Source of the DNA: Roseibium polysiphoniae
Lineage (GTDB): Bacteria > Pseudomonadota > Alphaproteobacteria > Rhizobiales > Stappiaceae
NCBI RefSeq assembly: GCF_014842925.1
Contig: NZ_JACYXJ010000009.1
Coordinates: 1 to 45,052, forward strand
Direction of reading: 5' to 3'
Length of the DNA: 45,052 nt
Shown: piece by piece, positions 25,700-34,661 of the stretch
Layout of the letters: every line of letters begins with the position of its first letter
Numbering within the stretch: position 1 is the stretch's first letter
Program-made: the position numbers and the translations under genes
The notes under the pieces: model-generated
Seen by the model: the letters and a program-made list of their open reading frames with translations, nothing else
Database searches by the model: none
What the model was told of the DNA's origin: nothing

Positions 25700-28228
25700 A
25701 TGAAGGACATCTTCGACGCCCTGCAAGCAGGCCAGAACGAACTTCTAAAACGGCTTACCGATGCCACGGCCTGGTCGCCCAGCGACCGGATGACCGCCTA
25801 TCAGGCGCAGTTCTCCGAGATATCGGCCACAAGCGAGATGATGCTTCGCGGCCTGTCCAAGCATCTGGAAAACATTTCCGCGACCCATGGCGCGCGCACC
25901 CAGCAGAGCCTGGCCAAGATGACCGAGGTCACGCAGTCCCTCAACGACAGGCCGGAAGCCGGCGGTCTGATGGATGCCTGGCAGACTTATCTCACCGACA
26001 GCGCCCAGCGGATGGTCCTGACCCTCGACACCCTGCGCCGGCGCGGCGACAACTTCGTCGAACATGAAGAAGCCGATTGCCCGCCTGTTCTCATCTACGA
26101 CTATGAGGTGACCGTCGACGGCAAGAACCTGCCGCGTCCCTGCAACTACATGCTGCTGAAAATCCTTCCGCCGGAAGGTGTCGAGCTCAAGCCCTGGAAG
26201 CGGCCCTACATCATAATCGATCCGCGGGCCGGTCACGGCGCAGGGATCGGCGGGTTCAAGCCGGACAGCCAGGTTGGTGTTGCCCTGCATGACGGCCATC
26301 CGGTCTATTTCGTCAGCTTCCGCCGGATGCCGGAAAAAGGCCAGACGCTGGCCGATGTCACCCGCGCCGAAGCAGCCTTCGTGCGCAAGGTCATGGAACT
26401 GCACCCGGACGCGGCCCATCCGATCATCACCGGCAATTGCCAGGGTGGCTGGGCGACCTTGCTGCTGGCGGCCATGAACCCGGACCTGACCGGTCCGATC
26501 CTGCTCAATGGCGCTCCGGTCCAGACCTGGGCGGGCCGCGTTGGCGAGAACCCGATGCGCTACAATGGCGGCATCCTGGGCGGCACCACCAACGCAATGC
26601 TCTACTCCGACCTCGGCCACGGGGTCTTCGATGGTGCAGACATCGTCCAGAACTTCGAAATGCTGAACCCATCGCGGAATTTTTTCGGCAAGTATTTCGA
26701 CCTCTACGCCAAGGCCGACACGGAACCGGAGCGTTTCCTGGATTTCGAACGCTGGTGGGGCGGATATTTCCTGCTCAACGAAGCGGAAATGCGCTGGATC
26801 GTCGAGCAATTGTTCGTCGGCAACCGGCTCGCGAAGAACGAGGCAAACCTGGAAACCGGGCGCCATGTGGACCTCAAGGCGATCCGCTCGCCGATCATCG
26901 TCTTTGCCAGCCACGGCGACAACATCACCCCGCCGCAACAGGCGCTGAACTGGATCATCGACACCTATACGGACGAGCGCGAAATCGCGATCCGCGGGCA
27001 GCGCATTGTCTATATGGTGCACGAGCAGGTCGGGCACCTGGGCATCTTCGTGTCCTCAAAGATCGCCCTCAAGGAGCATACGGAAGTCACCTCCACGCTG
27101 AAGACGATCGAGGCGCTCGCGCCCGGTCTCTACGAGATGAAGATCGATGACTTCGAAGGCCCACTGGCAGAGCGCACGTTCACGGTCAGCTTCCACGAAC
27201 GCAAGATGGAAGACATCGCCGAGCTGGACGATGGCCGCGCCGACGAGGTGCCCTTTGCAGCGGTTGCGCGCCACTCGGAACACCAGGCGGAGATCTATGA
27301 CGTCGCCGTGCGCCCCTTCGTTCAGGCCTTCGTCACCGAACAGAGCGCCGATTTCCGGCGCCGGACCCATCCCTTGCGCATGCAACGCGCCCTGTTCTCC
27401 AGCCAGAACCCGATTGTCGCCCCGCTCGCCGATCTTGCCGAAAGAACCCGTGCCGCGCGCCAGCCGGCGGAAGCGGACAACCCCTTCGTGCAGGCGGAGC
27501 GCATCGGCGCAGAGTTGTTCGAACAGTCTCTCGACATGTACCGGGATCTTCGCGACACGGCCTATGAAATGAGCTTCTACAGCCTTTGGGGCACCCCCTA
27601 TGCGCGCTGGTTCGGCCGCACGCACCAGCCGGGCAGAACCTTGAAGGACAAGGAAGAACTCAAGACGTTGCCGGCGGTTCGTCTGGCGCTCCGCCATATC
27701 GAGCAGGGCGGCTTCTGCGAAGCGGTGATCCGTATGCTGATCCTTCTGGCGGATTCGCGCGGCAGCGTGCGCCGCGACCGGCTCGAGCGCTCGGCCAGGG
27801 TGCTGACCAAGGATGAACCGTTCAAGTCGCTGACCGTCGACGAGCGCTCGCTGATCCTTCACGAACAGAACCTGGTGATCGAGTTTTCCCGCGAAGATGC
27901 GATCAACACCTTGCCGAAACTGCTCAAGACCGAGGAAGAGCGGAGGCTGGCGGCGGAGGTGGTGCAATATGTGCCCGGAGCCATCGATGAAATGGCCCCG
28001 CATACGCTGGACATGCTGCAAAGGTTCCGCGAGGTTCTCGAGCTGCCGCCCCTGACCGAAGACATCACCGAAGATCCGCTTGCCGTCAAAGGCCTGATCG
28101 ATGCCTCACCTGACGAAGATGAGCGGGAGTTCTCCGACAAGCCAGCCAAGCCGAAAGCGGTGACCGCGCGGCGCAGGACCAGCACCAAACGCCCTGCGGC
28201 TCGGAAGACGACACCCGCGGGTGAATGA
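25700..28228 (+). CDS. DUF3141 protein, PHA-synthase-like alpha/beta hydrolase with basic C-terminal tail
   Basis: 842 residues. The central domain (about 90-460) resembles PHA synthases: AWQTYLTDSAQRMVLTLDTLRRRG at the entry, and a lipase-like box ITGNCQGGW with Cys247 in place of serine, as in PhaC (G-x-C-x-G-G). D407 in SHGDNITPP and H446 in QVGHLGIF complete a Cys-Asp-His triad. A long C-terminal domain (460-810) is of unknown function. The last 30 residues are Lys/Arg/Pro/Ala-rich (KPKAVTARRRT...KRPAARK), like nucleoid-binding tails of granule proteins PhaF/PhaM. Real enzymatic activity is not shown. Ribosome site AGAGGAAG precedes the ATG. In operon with fabI. Confidence 0.88.
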   Translation: MKDIFDALQAGQNELLKRLTDATAWSPSDRMTAYQAQFSEISATSEMMLRGLSKHLENISATHGARTQQSLAKMTEVTQSLNDRPEAGGLMDAWQTYLTDSAQRMVLTLDTLRRRGDNFVEHEEADCPPVLIYDYEVTVDGKNLPRPCNYMLLKILPPEGVELKPWKRPYIIIDPRAGHGAGIGGFKPDSQVGVALHDGHPVYFVSFRRMPEKGQTLADVTRAEAAFVRKVMELHPDAAHPIITGNCQGGWATLLLAAMNPDLTGPILLNGAPVQTWAGRVGENPMRYNGGILGGTTNAMLYSDLGHGVFDGADIVQNFEMLNPSRNFFGKYFDLYAKADTEPERFLDFERWWGGYFLLNEAEMRWIVEQLFVGNRLAKNEANLETGRHVDLKAIRSPIIVFASHGDNITPPQQALNWIIDTYTDEREIAIRGQRIVYMVHEQVGHLGIFVSSKIALKEHTEVTSTLKTIEALAPGLYEMKIDDFEGPLAERTFTVSFHERKMEDIAELDDGRADEVPFAAVARHSEHQAEIYDVAVRPFVQAFVTEQSADFRRRTHPLRMQRALFSSQNPIVAPLADLAERTRAARQPAEADNPFVQAERIGAELFEQSLDMYRDLRDTAYEMSFYSLWGTPYARWFGRTHQPGRTLKDKEELKTLPAVRLALRHIEQGGFCEAVIRMLILLADSRGSVRRDRLERSARVLTKDEPFKSLTVDERSLILHEQNLVIEFSREDAINTLPKLLKTEEERRLAAEVVQYVPGAIDEMAPHTLDMLQRFREVLELPPLTEDITEDPLAVKGLIDASPDEDEREFSDKPAKPKAVTARRRTSTKRPAARKTTPAGE

Positions 28229-28242
28229 ATGATACCAAAACA

Positions 28243-28269
28243 AAAAGGGCGGCACCTGGCCGCCCTTTT
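28243..28269. terminator. Bidirectional intrinsic terminator
   Basis: An 11-bp perfect stem, AAAAGGGCGGC and GCCGCCCTTTT, with a 5-base loop, lies between convergent genes ending at 28228 and 28308. A T-run follows on both strands because the stem starts with A4 and ends with T4. Confidence 0.88.
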
Positions 28270-28307
28270 CTCATTCCAGGTCCGAGCGCCAAAGCGGCGT
28301 CTCCCCA

Positions 28308-29075
28308 TTACGGACGATTGCCGGAGCGGTGCGCCCATCCGGTCATGCGCATTTCCAGCCAGGCCATGATCGCGTACATGACGATGCCAAGCACCGCGAG
28401 GGCGAAGAGCCCGGCCCAGACCAGCGGTACATTGAACTGGGATTGCGCCGACAGCATCATGTGGCCGATGCCGGAGTTTGCAGCCACCGTCTCGGAAATC
28501 ACCGATCCGACGAAAGCCAGCGTGATCGCCACCTTCAGCGAGCCGAAGAAATACGGCATCGAGCGGGGAATACCGACCTTCAGCATGATGTCCATCTTCT
28601 TGGCGCCCAGCGCTCTCAGAACGTCCTCCATCTCCGGCTCGATCGTGGCCAGGCCAGTGGCCACGTTCACGACGATCGGGAAGAAGGCGATGAGGAAGGC
28701 GGTGATCACGGCAGGAACCGTGCCGATGCCGAACCAGATCACCAGGATCGGCACGACAGCCACTTTCGGCACCGAGTTGAAGCCGATCATCAGCGGGTAA
28801 AGCCCGGCGTAGATGGCCCGGCTCCAGCCGATGGCCAGGCCAAGAGCGAGACCACCGACGACAGCCAGAAGGAAGCCGAGCAGGGTCGTGAACATTGTCT
28901 GGAGCGAGTTCTTCCAGATCGGCGACCAGTATTTGACGATGGCGCCCCAGATGTCGCTCGGCGCCGGCAGGATATAGACCGGAAACTCGAAAATATGGAC
29001 GGCGGCTTCCCAGACCACAAAAAGGCCGATTGACCACAGCCAGGGAGCTGCCTTGATCCAGCGTTCGTTGGTCAT
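28308..29075 (-). CDS. ABC importer permease, SsuC/TauC type
   Basis: 255 residues, six membrane segments. The cytoplasmic loop EDVLRALGAKKMDIMLKVGIPRSMPYF is the EAA motif that contacts the ATPase. LPAPSDIWGAI near the N-terminus is typical of nitrate/sulfonate/taurine-type permeases. Its ATG overlaps the ATPase stop by four bases (ATGA), showing coupling. Together with the ATPase and binding protein it forms a complete three-gene importer for a small organic ligand. Confidence 0.92.
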   Translation of the reverse strand: MTNERWIKAAPWLWSIGLFVVWEAAVHIFEFPVYILPAPSDIWGAIVKYWSPIWKNSLQTMFTTLLGFLLAVVGGLALGLAIGWSRAIYAGLYPLMIGFNSVPKVAVVPILVIWFGIGTVPAVITAFLIAFFPIVVNVATGLATIEPEMEDVLRALGAKKMDIMLKVGIPRSMPYFFGSLKVAITLAFVGSVISETVAANSGIGHMMLSAQSQFNVPLVWAGLFALAVLGIVMYAIMAWLEMRMTGWAHRSGNRP

Positions 29076-29863
29076 GCCGCAGCCCTCGCATCAGCTATCT
29101 GGCCACGCAACTCGTGGACGATGTCGTTGAAGGCGGCTTCATAGGTCAGATCGATGGGCCGCGGACGGGCAAATTCGACGTGACGTTCGTTGATCATCTT
29201 GCCCGGACGGGCGCTCATGACGAAAACACGGTCGGCGAGATACACCGCTTCGCGCAGGTCATGGGTTACAAGAACGACAGTGAATTGCTTTTCGCCGTGC
29301 AGATCGCGCATCACCTGCCAGAGTTCTTCCCGGGTAAAGGCATCGAGCGCCCCGAACGGTTCGTCGAGCATCAGGAGCGCGGGATCGTGCACCAGTGCAC
29401 GGCAGAGGTTGGCGCGCTGCTGCATACCGCCAGACAGCTGCCAGGGAAACTTGTCGCCGAAGCCTTTCAGGCCGACGAGTTCCAGAAGAGACTCGGCCTT
29501 CTCGATGTAGGCCTTCTTTTCGGACTTGAGCCTGGAGCGATGCGGCTGAACGATTTCGAGCGGCAGCATGACGTTCTCGAGCGTCGTGCGCCAGGGCAGC
29601 ATGGACGGGTTCTGGAAGGCCATGCCGGCAATGGACACCGGGCCGGAGACTTCCTTGTTGGCGACTTCCACGGTTCCCGACTGGGGATTGATCAGCCCGG
29701 TCGCCAGCTTCATCAAGGTGGACTTGCCGCAGCCAGATGGCCCGACAACCGCTGCAAATTCGCCCTTCTTGACGCTCATGCTGAGCCCGTCGAGGGCCAG
29801 CGTTCCATCCGCTTTCCCGCCGTAGGTCAGCCGGACATCTCTCAGTTCAACAAATCCGGTCAC
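29072..29863 (-). CDS. ABC importer ATP-binding protein, SsuB/TauB type
   Basis: 263 residues. Walker A GPSGCGKST, signature LSGGMQQRA, Walker B LLMLDEPFGALD and the switch histidine in VTHDLREA are all present. Family-typical GMAFQNPSMLPWRTTLENV forms the Q-loop. It energises the permease encoded by the overlapping downstream gene. It begins 109 bases after the binding-protein stop. Confidence 0.94.
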   Translation of the reverse strand: MTGFVELRDVRLTYGGKADGTLALDGLSMSVKKGEFAAVVGPSGCGKSTLMKLATGLINPQSGTVEVANKEVSGPVSIAGMAFQNPSMLPWRTTLENVMLPLEIVQPHRSRLKSEKKAYIEKAESLLELVGLKGFGDKFPWQLSGGMQQRANLCRALVHDPALLMLDEPFGALDAFTREELWQVMRDLHGEKQFTVVLVTHDLREAVYLADRVFVMSARPGKMINERHVEFARPRPIDLTYEAAFNDIVHELRGQIADARAAA

Positions 29864-29972
29864 TCAAAAGTCCTTATGACGGCTGTGGCCGCCTTTTTAT
29901 TGCATTCAACCTGTGTGCCGGGCCGGGCACATGGCCCGACCCGGCAGATCTATCGACATTTCGAAAGGTCGA

Positions 29973-30983
29973 TTACTTGATCATGCGCTCTTCAGCCGGC
30001 GGCAGGTAGCTTGGATCAAAGACCTTTTCCGGTGCCGGCGGCGTGTCGCTGACGCCCATGGAGATCTTCAGAAAGTCCATGGACTTGGCGAGCTTGTCCA
30101 TATCGACGCCACCAAAGCCGTTGGCCTTGGCTGCCGGGGTCGCGATCGACCCGTCGATGGCCATCTCGAGACGGGCGGTCTCAAGGTCCTTGTCGAGAAC
30201 TTCATTGTGCTCGAGCACGAAGGGGATGGCCGCTGCCGGATCGGCGATGGCTTCCAGATAGCCCTTCACCAGCGCCTTGATGAAGCCCTTGACCGCGTCC
30301 GGGTTTTCCTCGGCGAAGGCCGTGTTGACCATGACGACGTTGCCATACATGTCGAGGCCGTTTTCAGCCATCAGCAGGGTGACGATCTCGTCGTCAGCAA
30401 TGCCCTGTGCCTTGAGGTTTAGGACGGAAGAGAAGGAATAGCCGAAGATGGCGTCAACCTTGCCCTGGGCCAGCATCGGTTCGCGCACGGGGAAGCCGAC
30501 GTTCTCGATGGTGATTGTGGATGTGTCGAGACCCGCTTCCTGGGCAAAGGCCGGCCACTGGCCGAAAGCTGCATCGGGCGGGGGAGCACCAAGCTTCTTG
30601 CCTTCCAGGGACTTCGGATCATCGGTGATGCCGAGGCTCTTGCGGCCGATCACGGCGAAAGGCGGACGCTCGTAGGCCATCATGACGGCCTTGACGCCAA
30701 GGTCCGGCTGTTCGTCCATGAGCTTGATCAGCGCGTTGATGTCGCCAAAGCCCATCTGATAGGTGCCGGTGGCAACCCGGGGAATGGATTCACGCGATCC
30801 GGCACCGGTGTCGATCGTGACGTTCAGACCTTCATCAGCGAAATAGCCCTTGTCGAGCGCGATGAAGAACGGTGCTGCCGGACCTTCGAATTTCCAGTCC
30901 AGCGTGAACTTGATGTCCGTTGCCGCCAGTGCGGAGGTTGCCGACATAGCGATGGCTGCGGCCATGCCCAGGATACGACGCAT
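29973..30983 (-). CDS. ABC importer substrate-binding protein, NMT1/THI5-like
   Basis: 336 residues from the ATG at 30983. A Sec signal peptide ends at ALA-AT (about residue 21). The mature protein opens IKFTLDWKFEGPAAPFFIALDKGYF and contains TGAGSRESIPRVATGTYQMGFGDIN, typical of the NMT1/THI5-SsuA fold. These proteins bind nitrate, sulfonates, taurine or thiamine precursors, but the ligand cannot be assigned here. No thiamine or other riboswitch is seen upstream. The chosen start has AGGGG eight bases upstream; a longer frame would add 12 residues before the signal peptide. Confidence 0.9.
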   Translation of the reverse strand: MRRILGMAAAIAMSATSALAATDIKFTLDWKFEGPAAPFFIALDKGYFADEGLNVTIDTGAGSRESIPRVATGTYQMGFGDINALIKLMDEQPDLGVKAVMMAYERPPFAVIGRKSLGITDDPKSLEGKKLGAPPPDAAFGQWPAFAQEAGLDTSTITIENVGFPVREPMLAQGKVDAIFGYSFSSVLNLKAQGIADDEIVTLLMAENGLDMYGNVVMVNTAFAEENPDAVKGFIKALVKGYLEAIADPAAAIPFVLEHNEVLDKDLETARLEMAIDGSIATPAAKANGFGGVDMDKLAKSMDFLKISMGVSDTPPAPEKVFDPSYLPPAEERMIK

Positions 30984-31146
30984 GAGAATGCCCCTTGGTT
31001 GGATTGCTGTTGGTTTCAATTTTTGAGAGGCAATTGCTCAAAAAGCAAACACGTTTTCCATCTGCCCATCAAATCACCATAACACTGCCACTCGATTGGG
31101 CAATATCAATTTAAATGGATATAAAGCCATGAAACCTTGAGGCTTT

Positions 31147-31189
31147 GACCGGGCCGATTTTCGCGCATTGGCTGAAAATCAGCCCGGTC
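31147..31189. terminator. Strong inverted repeat in the 269-base gap, terminator-like
   Basis: GACCGGGC-x-GATTTTC pairs with GAAAATC-x-GCCCGGTC, 15 paired positions plus one mismatch, loop about 11 bases. On the plus strand a run of six T lies eight bases after it. On the minus strand it follows the dehydrogenase gene ending at 31253 by about 64 bases, so it may end that transcript and insulate the importer promoter. Confidence 0.5.
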
Positions 31190-31252
31190 TCGCACTGTTT
31201 TTTGACCATGCAGCCAAAAATTAAAGCAGACAACAGGTCGAATGCCGCCTAA

Positions 31253-32590
31253 TCAGCCGAAGGTCTGCTCCATTTCCCTGCGAAACAGATAGGCCGGGTC
31301 GGCAGTATCGAGCGTCACATCGGACCAGGTCAGCATCTGTCCCTCGGCCACATCGCGGGTCAGCGCGACCTCACTTGCAAGGCCCAAAGGCAGGTAACCG
31401 GCCGCCAGGGATGCCGTTGCGGGGCACTGACGGCCCCAGACGGTGAAGCCGCCCTCGCCGTCCAGCATTTCGCCCGCCTTCATCGCCTTCTTGGTGGTTG
31501 CCACCACATCTGAATGAAATCCGGTGGGCGCGCCGGTCGGTTCCCTGCGCAGAGCAGCCGATGCAACGGAAACACCCAGCTCCATTCCGATCATGTGGGT
31601 CGGCCGGTAGAGGGCTGCGAACTGACCACTGTCATCTTCGAGCATGTGATACTCGGTGAAGCACTGACGCGCATAATCAGTCTCTGCCTCAATCACCACA
31701 TAGGTGCCCATGGCCAGATGATGCGGCACGTCCGTGCCATCGCGGTAGAGCGACGAGGTGACTTCCGTCGTGCCGCTGCGGCTCAATGTTCCGCCGTTCT
31801 CCCTTGGCTTGCAGACGGAAGACAGCTCGAAGCGCGTCGCCGGCGGGAAGGCCAGGCCATCCTCTTGCGGCGTAAGGCCGGTGGCGTTGCAGACCGCGGT
31901 CATCTCGATGCCCGACTTGGTGCCATCCAGAAAGGAATTGAACATCTTGAGGTTTATCTGATCGGGATGATCTAGGGCCAGATAGGTGCGCAGCGTGTCC
32001 CAGACCGTGTCCGGCGTCAGGTGGTGGTAACTCGGCAGATACCGCGTCCCCTTGCCCGCGCAGACGACCTTGAACCCGCAGGTACGGGCCCAGTCCACGT
32101 GCTCGGCGATCAGTGCAGGCTGGTCCCCCCAGGCAAGCGAATAGACGAGACCGGCTGCGTCGGCGTGCTTTGCCAGCAATGGCCCAGCCAATGCGTCGGC
32201 CTCGACATTGACCATGACGATATGACGTCCGTGCCGAAACGCGGCCAGGCAATGGCGAATACCGGCGGCGGGATCACCGGTCGCGTCGATCAGAACGTCC
32301 AGACCGTCGGCTGCGATCAGGTCATCGGCGCTGTCGGTGATATAGGTCCGGCCCGACTGATAGGCCGCGGCAAAAGACGACGTGTCGGTCTGCTCGTCCG
32401 GCCAGCCGGCGCGCTTCAAGGTGGTGCGCAGGCGCTGGGGATCAAGATCGGCAATGCCGAGGATCTGGATCCCTTTTGTCAGGCGCGCCTGGGTCAGATA
32501 CATGGAGCCGAACTTGCCGCCTCCGATCAGGCCGACACGAACAGGACGGCCATCCTCGGCCCTTTGGCCAAGCATGCGTGATAGGTTCAT
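31253..32590 (-). CDS. Homoserine-dehydrogenase-like oxidoreductase with C-terminal SAF domain
   Basis: 445 residues. A Rossmann fold begins at VRVGLIGGGKFGSMYL (about 17-32), and a C-terminal SAF-like domain is seen after about 370 (PLGLASEVALTRDVAEGQMLTWSDV). This fusion is the COG4091 'predicted homoserine dehydrogenase with SAF domain' type, whose real substrates are mostly unknown and include branched sugar acids or amino acid derivatives. It is alone, divergent from the DUF2157 gene, and not linked to threonine biosynthesis genes, so true homoserine dehydrogenase is unlikely. The start ATG at 32590 follows a GGAGGAC-type site. Confidence 0.8.
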   Translation of the reverse strand: MNLSRMLGQRAEDGRPVRVGLIGGGKFGSMYLTQARLTKGIQILGIADLDPQRLRTTLKRAGWPDEQTDTSSFAAAYQSGRTYITDSADDLIAADGLDVLIDATGDPAAGIRHCLAAFRHGRHIVMVNVEADALAGPLLAKHADAAGLVYSLAWGDQPALIAEHVDWARTCGFKVVCAGKGTRYLPSYHHLTPDTVWDTLRTYLALDHPDQINLKMFNSFLDGTKSGIEMTAVCNATGLTPQEDGLAFPPATRFELSSVCKPRENGGTLSRSGTTEVTSSLYRDGTDVPHHLAMGTYVVIEAETDYARQCFTEYHMLEDDSGQFAALYRPTHMIGMELGVSVASAALRREPTGAPTGFHSDVVATTKKAMKAGEMLDGEGGFTVWGRQCPATASLAAGYLPLGLASEVALTRDVAEGQMLTWSDVTLDTADPAYLFRREMEQTFG

Positions 32591-32721
32591 ATGTGGTCCT
32601 CCCGGGCTCCGGAGGGCGGAACCCTATTCCTCCAACCCCATCGAACTCTCAACAAACTTGGCTGTCAACATGATCGGCACTGGGGTATGTCTTCGACCGA
32701 AAAACAAAAATGGCCCGTTAG

Positions 32722-34074
32722 ATGTTCGACCTGATTTACAAGAAGCGCCTGCGCGACGACGTTGAAACCTGGGTGGAGAAAGGCTGGCTCACATCTGATG
32801 GCGCAGCCAACATCCTTGCCTCCACAGCCTTAGAAGACGGCCGATCGAAGGTGCCCATGGTGCTTGGCGGCATCGGGGTCCTGTGTATCGCGCTGGCCCT
32901 GGCGGCCTTCATTGCCGCCAACTGGGGCGCGATCCCGCGCAACGTAAAGCTCATCGGCATTATTGCCTGCGTGCTCGGCTCCCATGGTCTGGCCGCCTGG
33001 TCCGCCGCTTCGGGACGCAAGGGTCTTGCCGATCTGGCGACGGCCTTCGCAACCCTCGTCTTCGTCGGCGCGCTGGCCCTTGTCGGCCAGATTTTCCATC
33101 TTCCGACAAATTGGCCGGGTGGTGCCTTCCTGGTCTGCCTCGGCGCGTTGGCTGCAGCATGGATTGCAGGCTCCCGAACCTCGCTGATTGTTGCAGCTGT
33201 TGCAGCCATCTCCTGGCAAATCGGGCGCTCGGACATTGGAGCGACCCCCTTGCTGGAAAGCCTGATCGGCCTCGTCCTGCTGCTCGCGATCCTTGCGCAT
33301 CCGGTCGTCCATCCGAACCGCCTGTGCCGCTGGGCCGCGACATCCCTGCTGCTGATCACCTTTGGCCGTTGGCTCGCGGACACGGGTGAAGCCCTCCAGG
33401 CCGGAGATTCGATCCTGTTTGCCATGGCGATTGCCGGTTTTGCCGGACTGGCCGCCTCCCTTGTCCAGCTTGGCCAGATCGGCGAACTTCTGGTCAAATG
33501 GTCGGACTATTATCCGCAAAGGAGCCACGGTCGCTGGCTGCTGGCGAGCTGCCTGCAGGATGTGGGCGTTGCGCTGCTCTGCGGCCTGCTGGTCTTTGTG
33601 CTGCTCTTCCACTCGGAGTTCGGCCATGCCCCGCTCTGGAGCCCGCTGACGACTGCGCCGGTCGTCCTGACGGTCGGGCTGGCGATTGCCATGAACGCTG
33701 CCGGTTTTCTCCTCTCCTTCAAGACCGGTAAATCAAGGGTCTTGTTCGCAGCAGTGCTCCTCGCTCTCCTGGCGGCTCTGATCCCGGTGATTTCACCCAA
33801 TATTGTCCTTGTCGCCGCCCTGAACCTTTCAGCGCTGGTCGCGATCAGTCTGATGGGCACGCTCCACAACAACAGTTTCTGGACGCTATGCGGCTATGCC
33901 GGCCTGACAGCTGCCGTTCTCTGGCTTCTTGACGTCACTGTCGGGAGCCTCCTCGGACAATCGGTCTTCTTCCTGATCGCAGGCGTGGTTCTGCTCGGCC
34001 TCGCCTTTGCCGTCACACGCATGTTGCGGCGTCGAGCGCCCCAGCAAGCCACTGCCCAGGAGGCACGGTCATGA
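32722..34074 (+). CDS. DUF2157 polytopic membrane protein
   Basis: 450 residues, with a soluble N-terminal helix pair (RLRDDVETWVEKGWLTSDGAANIL) and then about 12 hydrophobic segments. The beginning of the membrane part, PMVLGGIGVLCIALALAAFIAANWGAIP, is the DUF2157 signature. Function is unknown. Its stop overlaps the start of the GDYXXLXY gene by four bases, and the two families are regular neighbours, which implies a joint complex in the inner membrane. Confidence 0.85.
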   Translation: MFDLIYKKRLRDDVETWVEKGWLTSDGAANILASTALEDGRSKVPMVLGGIGVLCIALALAAFIAANWGAIPRNVKLIGIIACVLGSHGLAAWSAASGRKGLADLATAFATLVFVGALALVGQIFHLPTNWPGGAFLVCLGALAAAWIAGSRTSLIVAAVAAISWQIGRSDIGATPLLESLIGLVLLLAILAHPVVHPNRLCRWAATSLLLITFGRWLADTGEALQAGDSILFAMAIAGFAGLAASLVQLGQIGELLVKWSDYYPQRSHGRWLLASCLQDVGVALLCGLLVFVLLFHSEFGHAPLWSPLTTAPVVLTVGLAIAMNAAGFLLSFKTGKSRVLFAAVLLALLAALIPVISPNIVLVAALNLSALVAISLMGTLHNNSFWTLCGYAGLTAAVLWLLDVTVGSLLGQSVFFLIAGVVLLGLAFAVTRMLRRRAPQQATAQEARS

Positions 34075-34661
34075 CCAGCGCATCCATAACACAGTCACCC
34101 GACGAGACGACCGTCCGCTCACTCTGGCAATCGCCCTGGCTGAAATGGGGGATCCTGGCCCTGATCCAGCTGGCGTTCATTGCCATCCCCCTTGCCGATC
34201 GCCTGAACGTGCAGATGACCGGCACCGAAGTGACGCTTGAGGTTCGGCCGATCGATCCACGTGACCTCCTGCGCGGCGACTACGTCATCATCAACCTTGC
34301 CATCACGCGCCTGGACGCCGGTCTTGCGAAATCCGGCGAGACCCTCTCATCGGGCGACAAGGTCTATGTGGGTGTGGACGCAGATGGAGATGGGCTCAGT
34401 CAACCGACCCTGATCACGGCGAACCGATCAGTGGCAGGGCCATTGGCCATTGCCGGTATCGTTCGCTCCGTCTCCGATGCGACGGTGGTGGTCGACTATG
34501 ATCTGGATGCCTTTTATGTGCCCGAGGGCACCGGGCTTGAGATCGAGCGCATGGACAGCTCCCGCATTCGGCTTGTGGCGCGTGTCGCCGACGATGGCCG
34601 TTCCTTGCCGGTCAGGCTGCTTGTCGACGGTCAGCCCTTCAAGTCCGAGCAGGCGTTTTAA
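34071..34661 (+). CDS. GDYXXLXY-domain membrane-anchored protein
   Basis: 196 residues. One N-terminal membrane segment (about 26-45: WGILALIQLAFIAIPLADRL), then a periplasmic beta-rich region with RPIDPRDLLRGDYVIINLAI, the GDYxxLxY-family core. Function is unknown; family members accompany DUF2157 proteins. The four-base overlap (ATGA) with the upstream gene indicates translational coupling. Its last 23 bases overlap the 3' end of the convergent LysR gene. Confidence 0.83.
   Translation: MTSASITQSPDETTVRSLWQSPWLKWGILALIQLAFIAIPLADRLNVQMTGTEVTLEVRPIDPRDLLRGDYVIINLAITRLDAGLAKSGETLSSGDKVYVGVDADGDGLSQPTLITANRSVAGPLAIAGIVRSVSDATVVVDYDLDAFYVPEGTGLEIERMDSSRIRLVARVADDGRSLPVRLLVDGQPFKSEQAF

Noticed and set aside
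25745..27037. 430-codon open frame antisense to the DUF3141 gene
   Set aside because: Overlaps a gene with a clear catalytic triad; no independent signal.
30984..31252. Thiamine (TPP) riboswitch before the NMT1/THI5-like binding protein
   Set aside because: The conserved TPP core (CUGAGA...ACCUGA) is not present. The only structure is the inverted repeat at 31147-31189.
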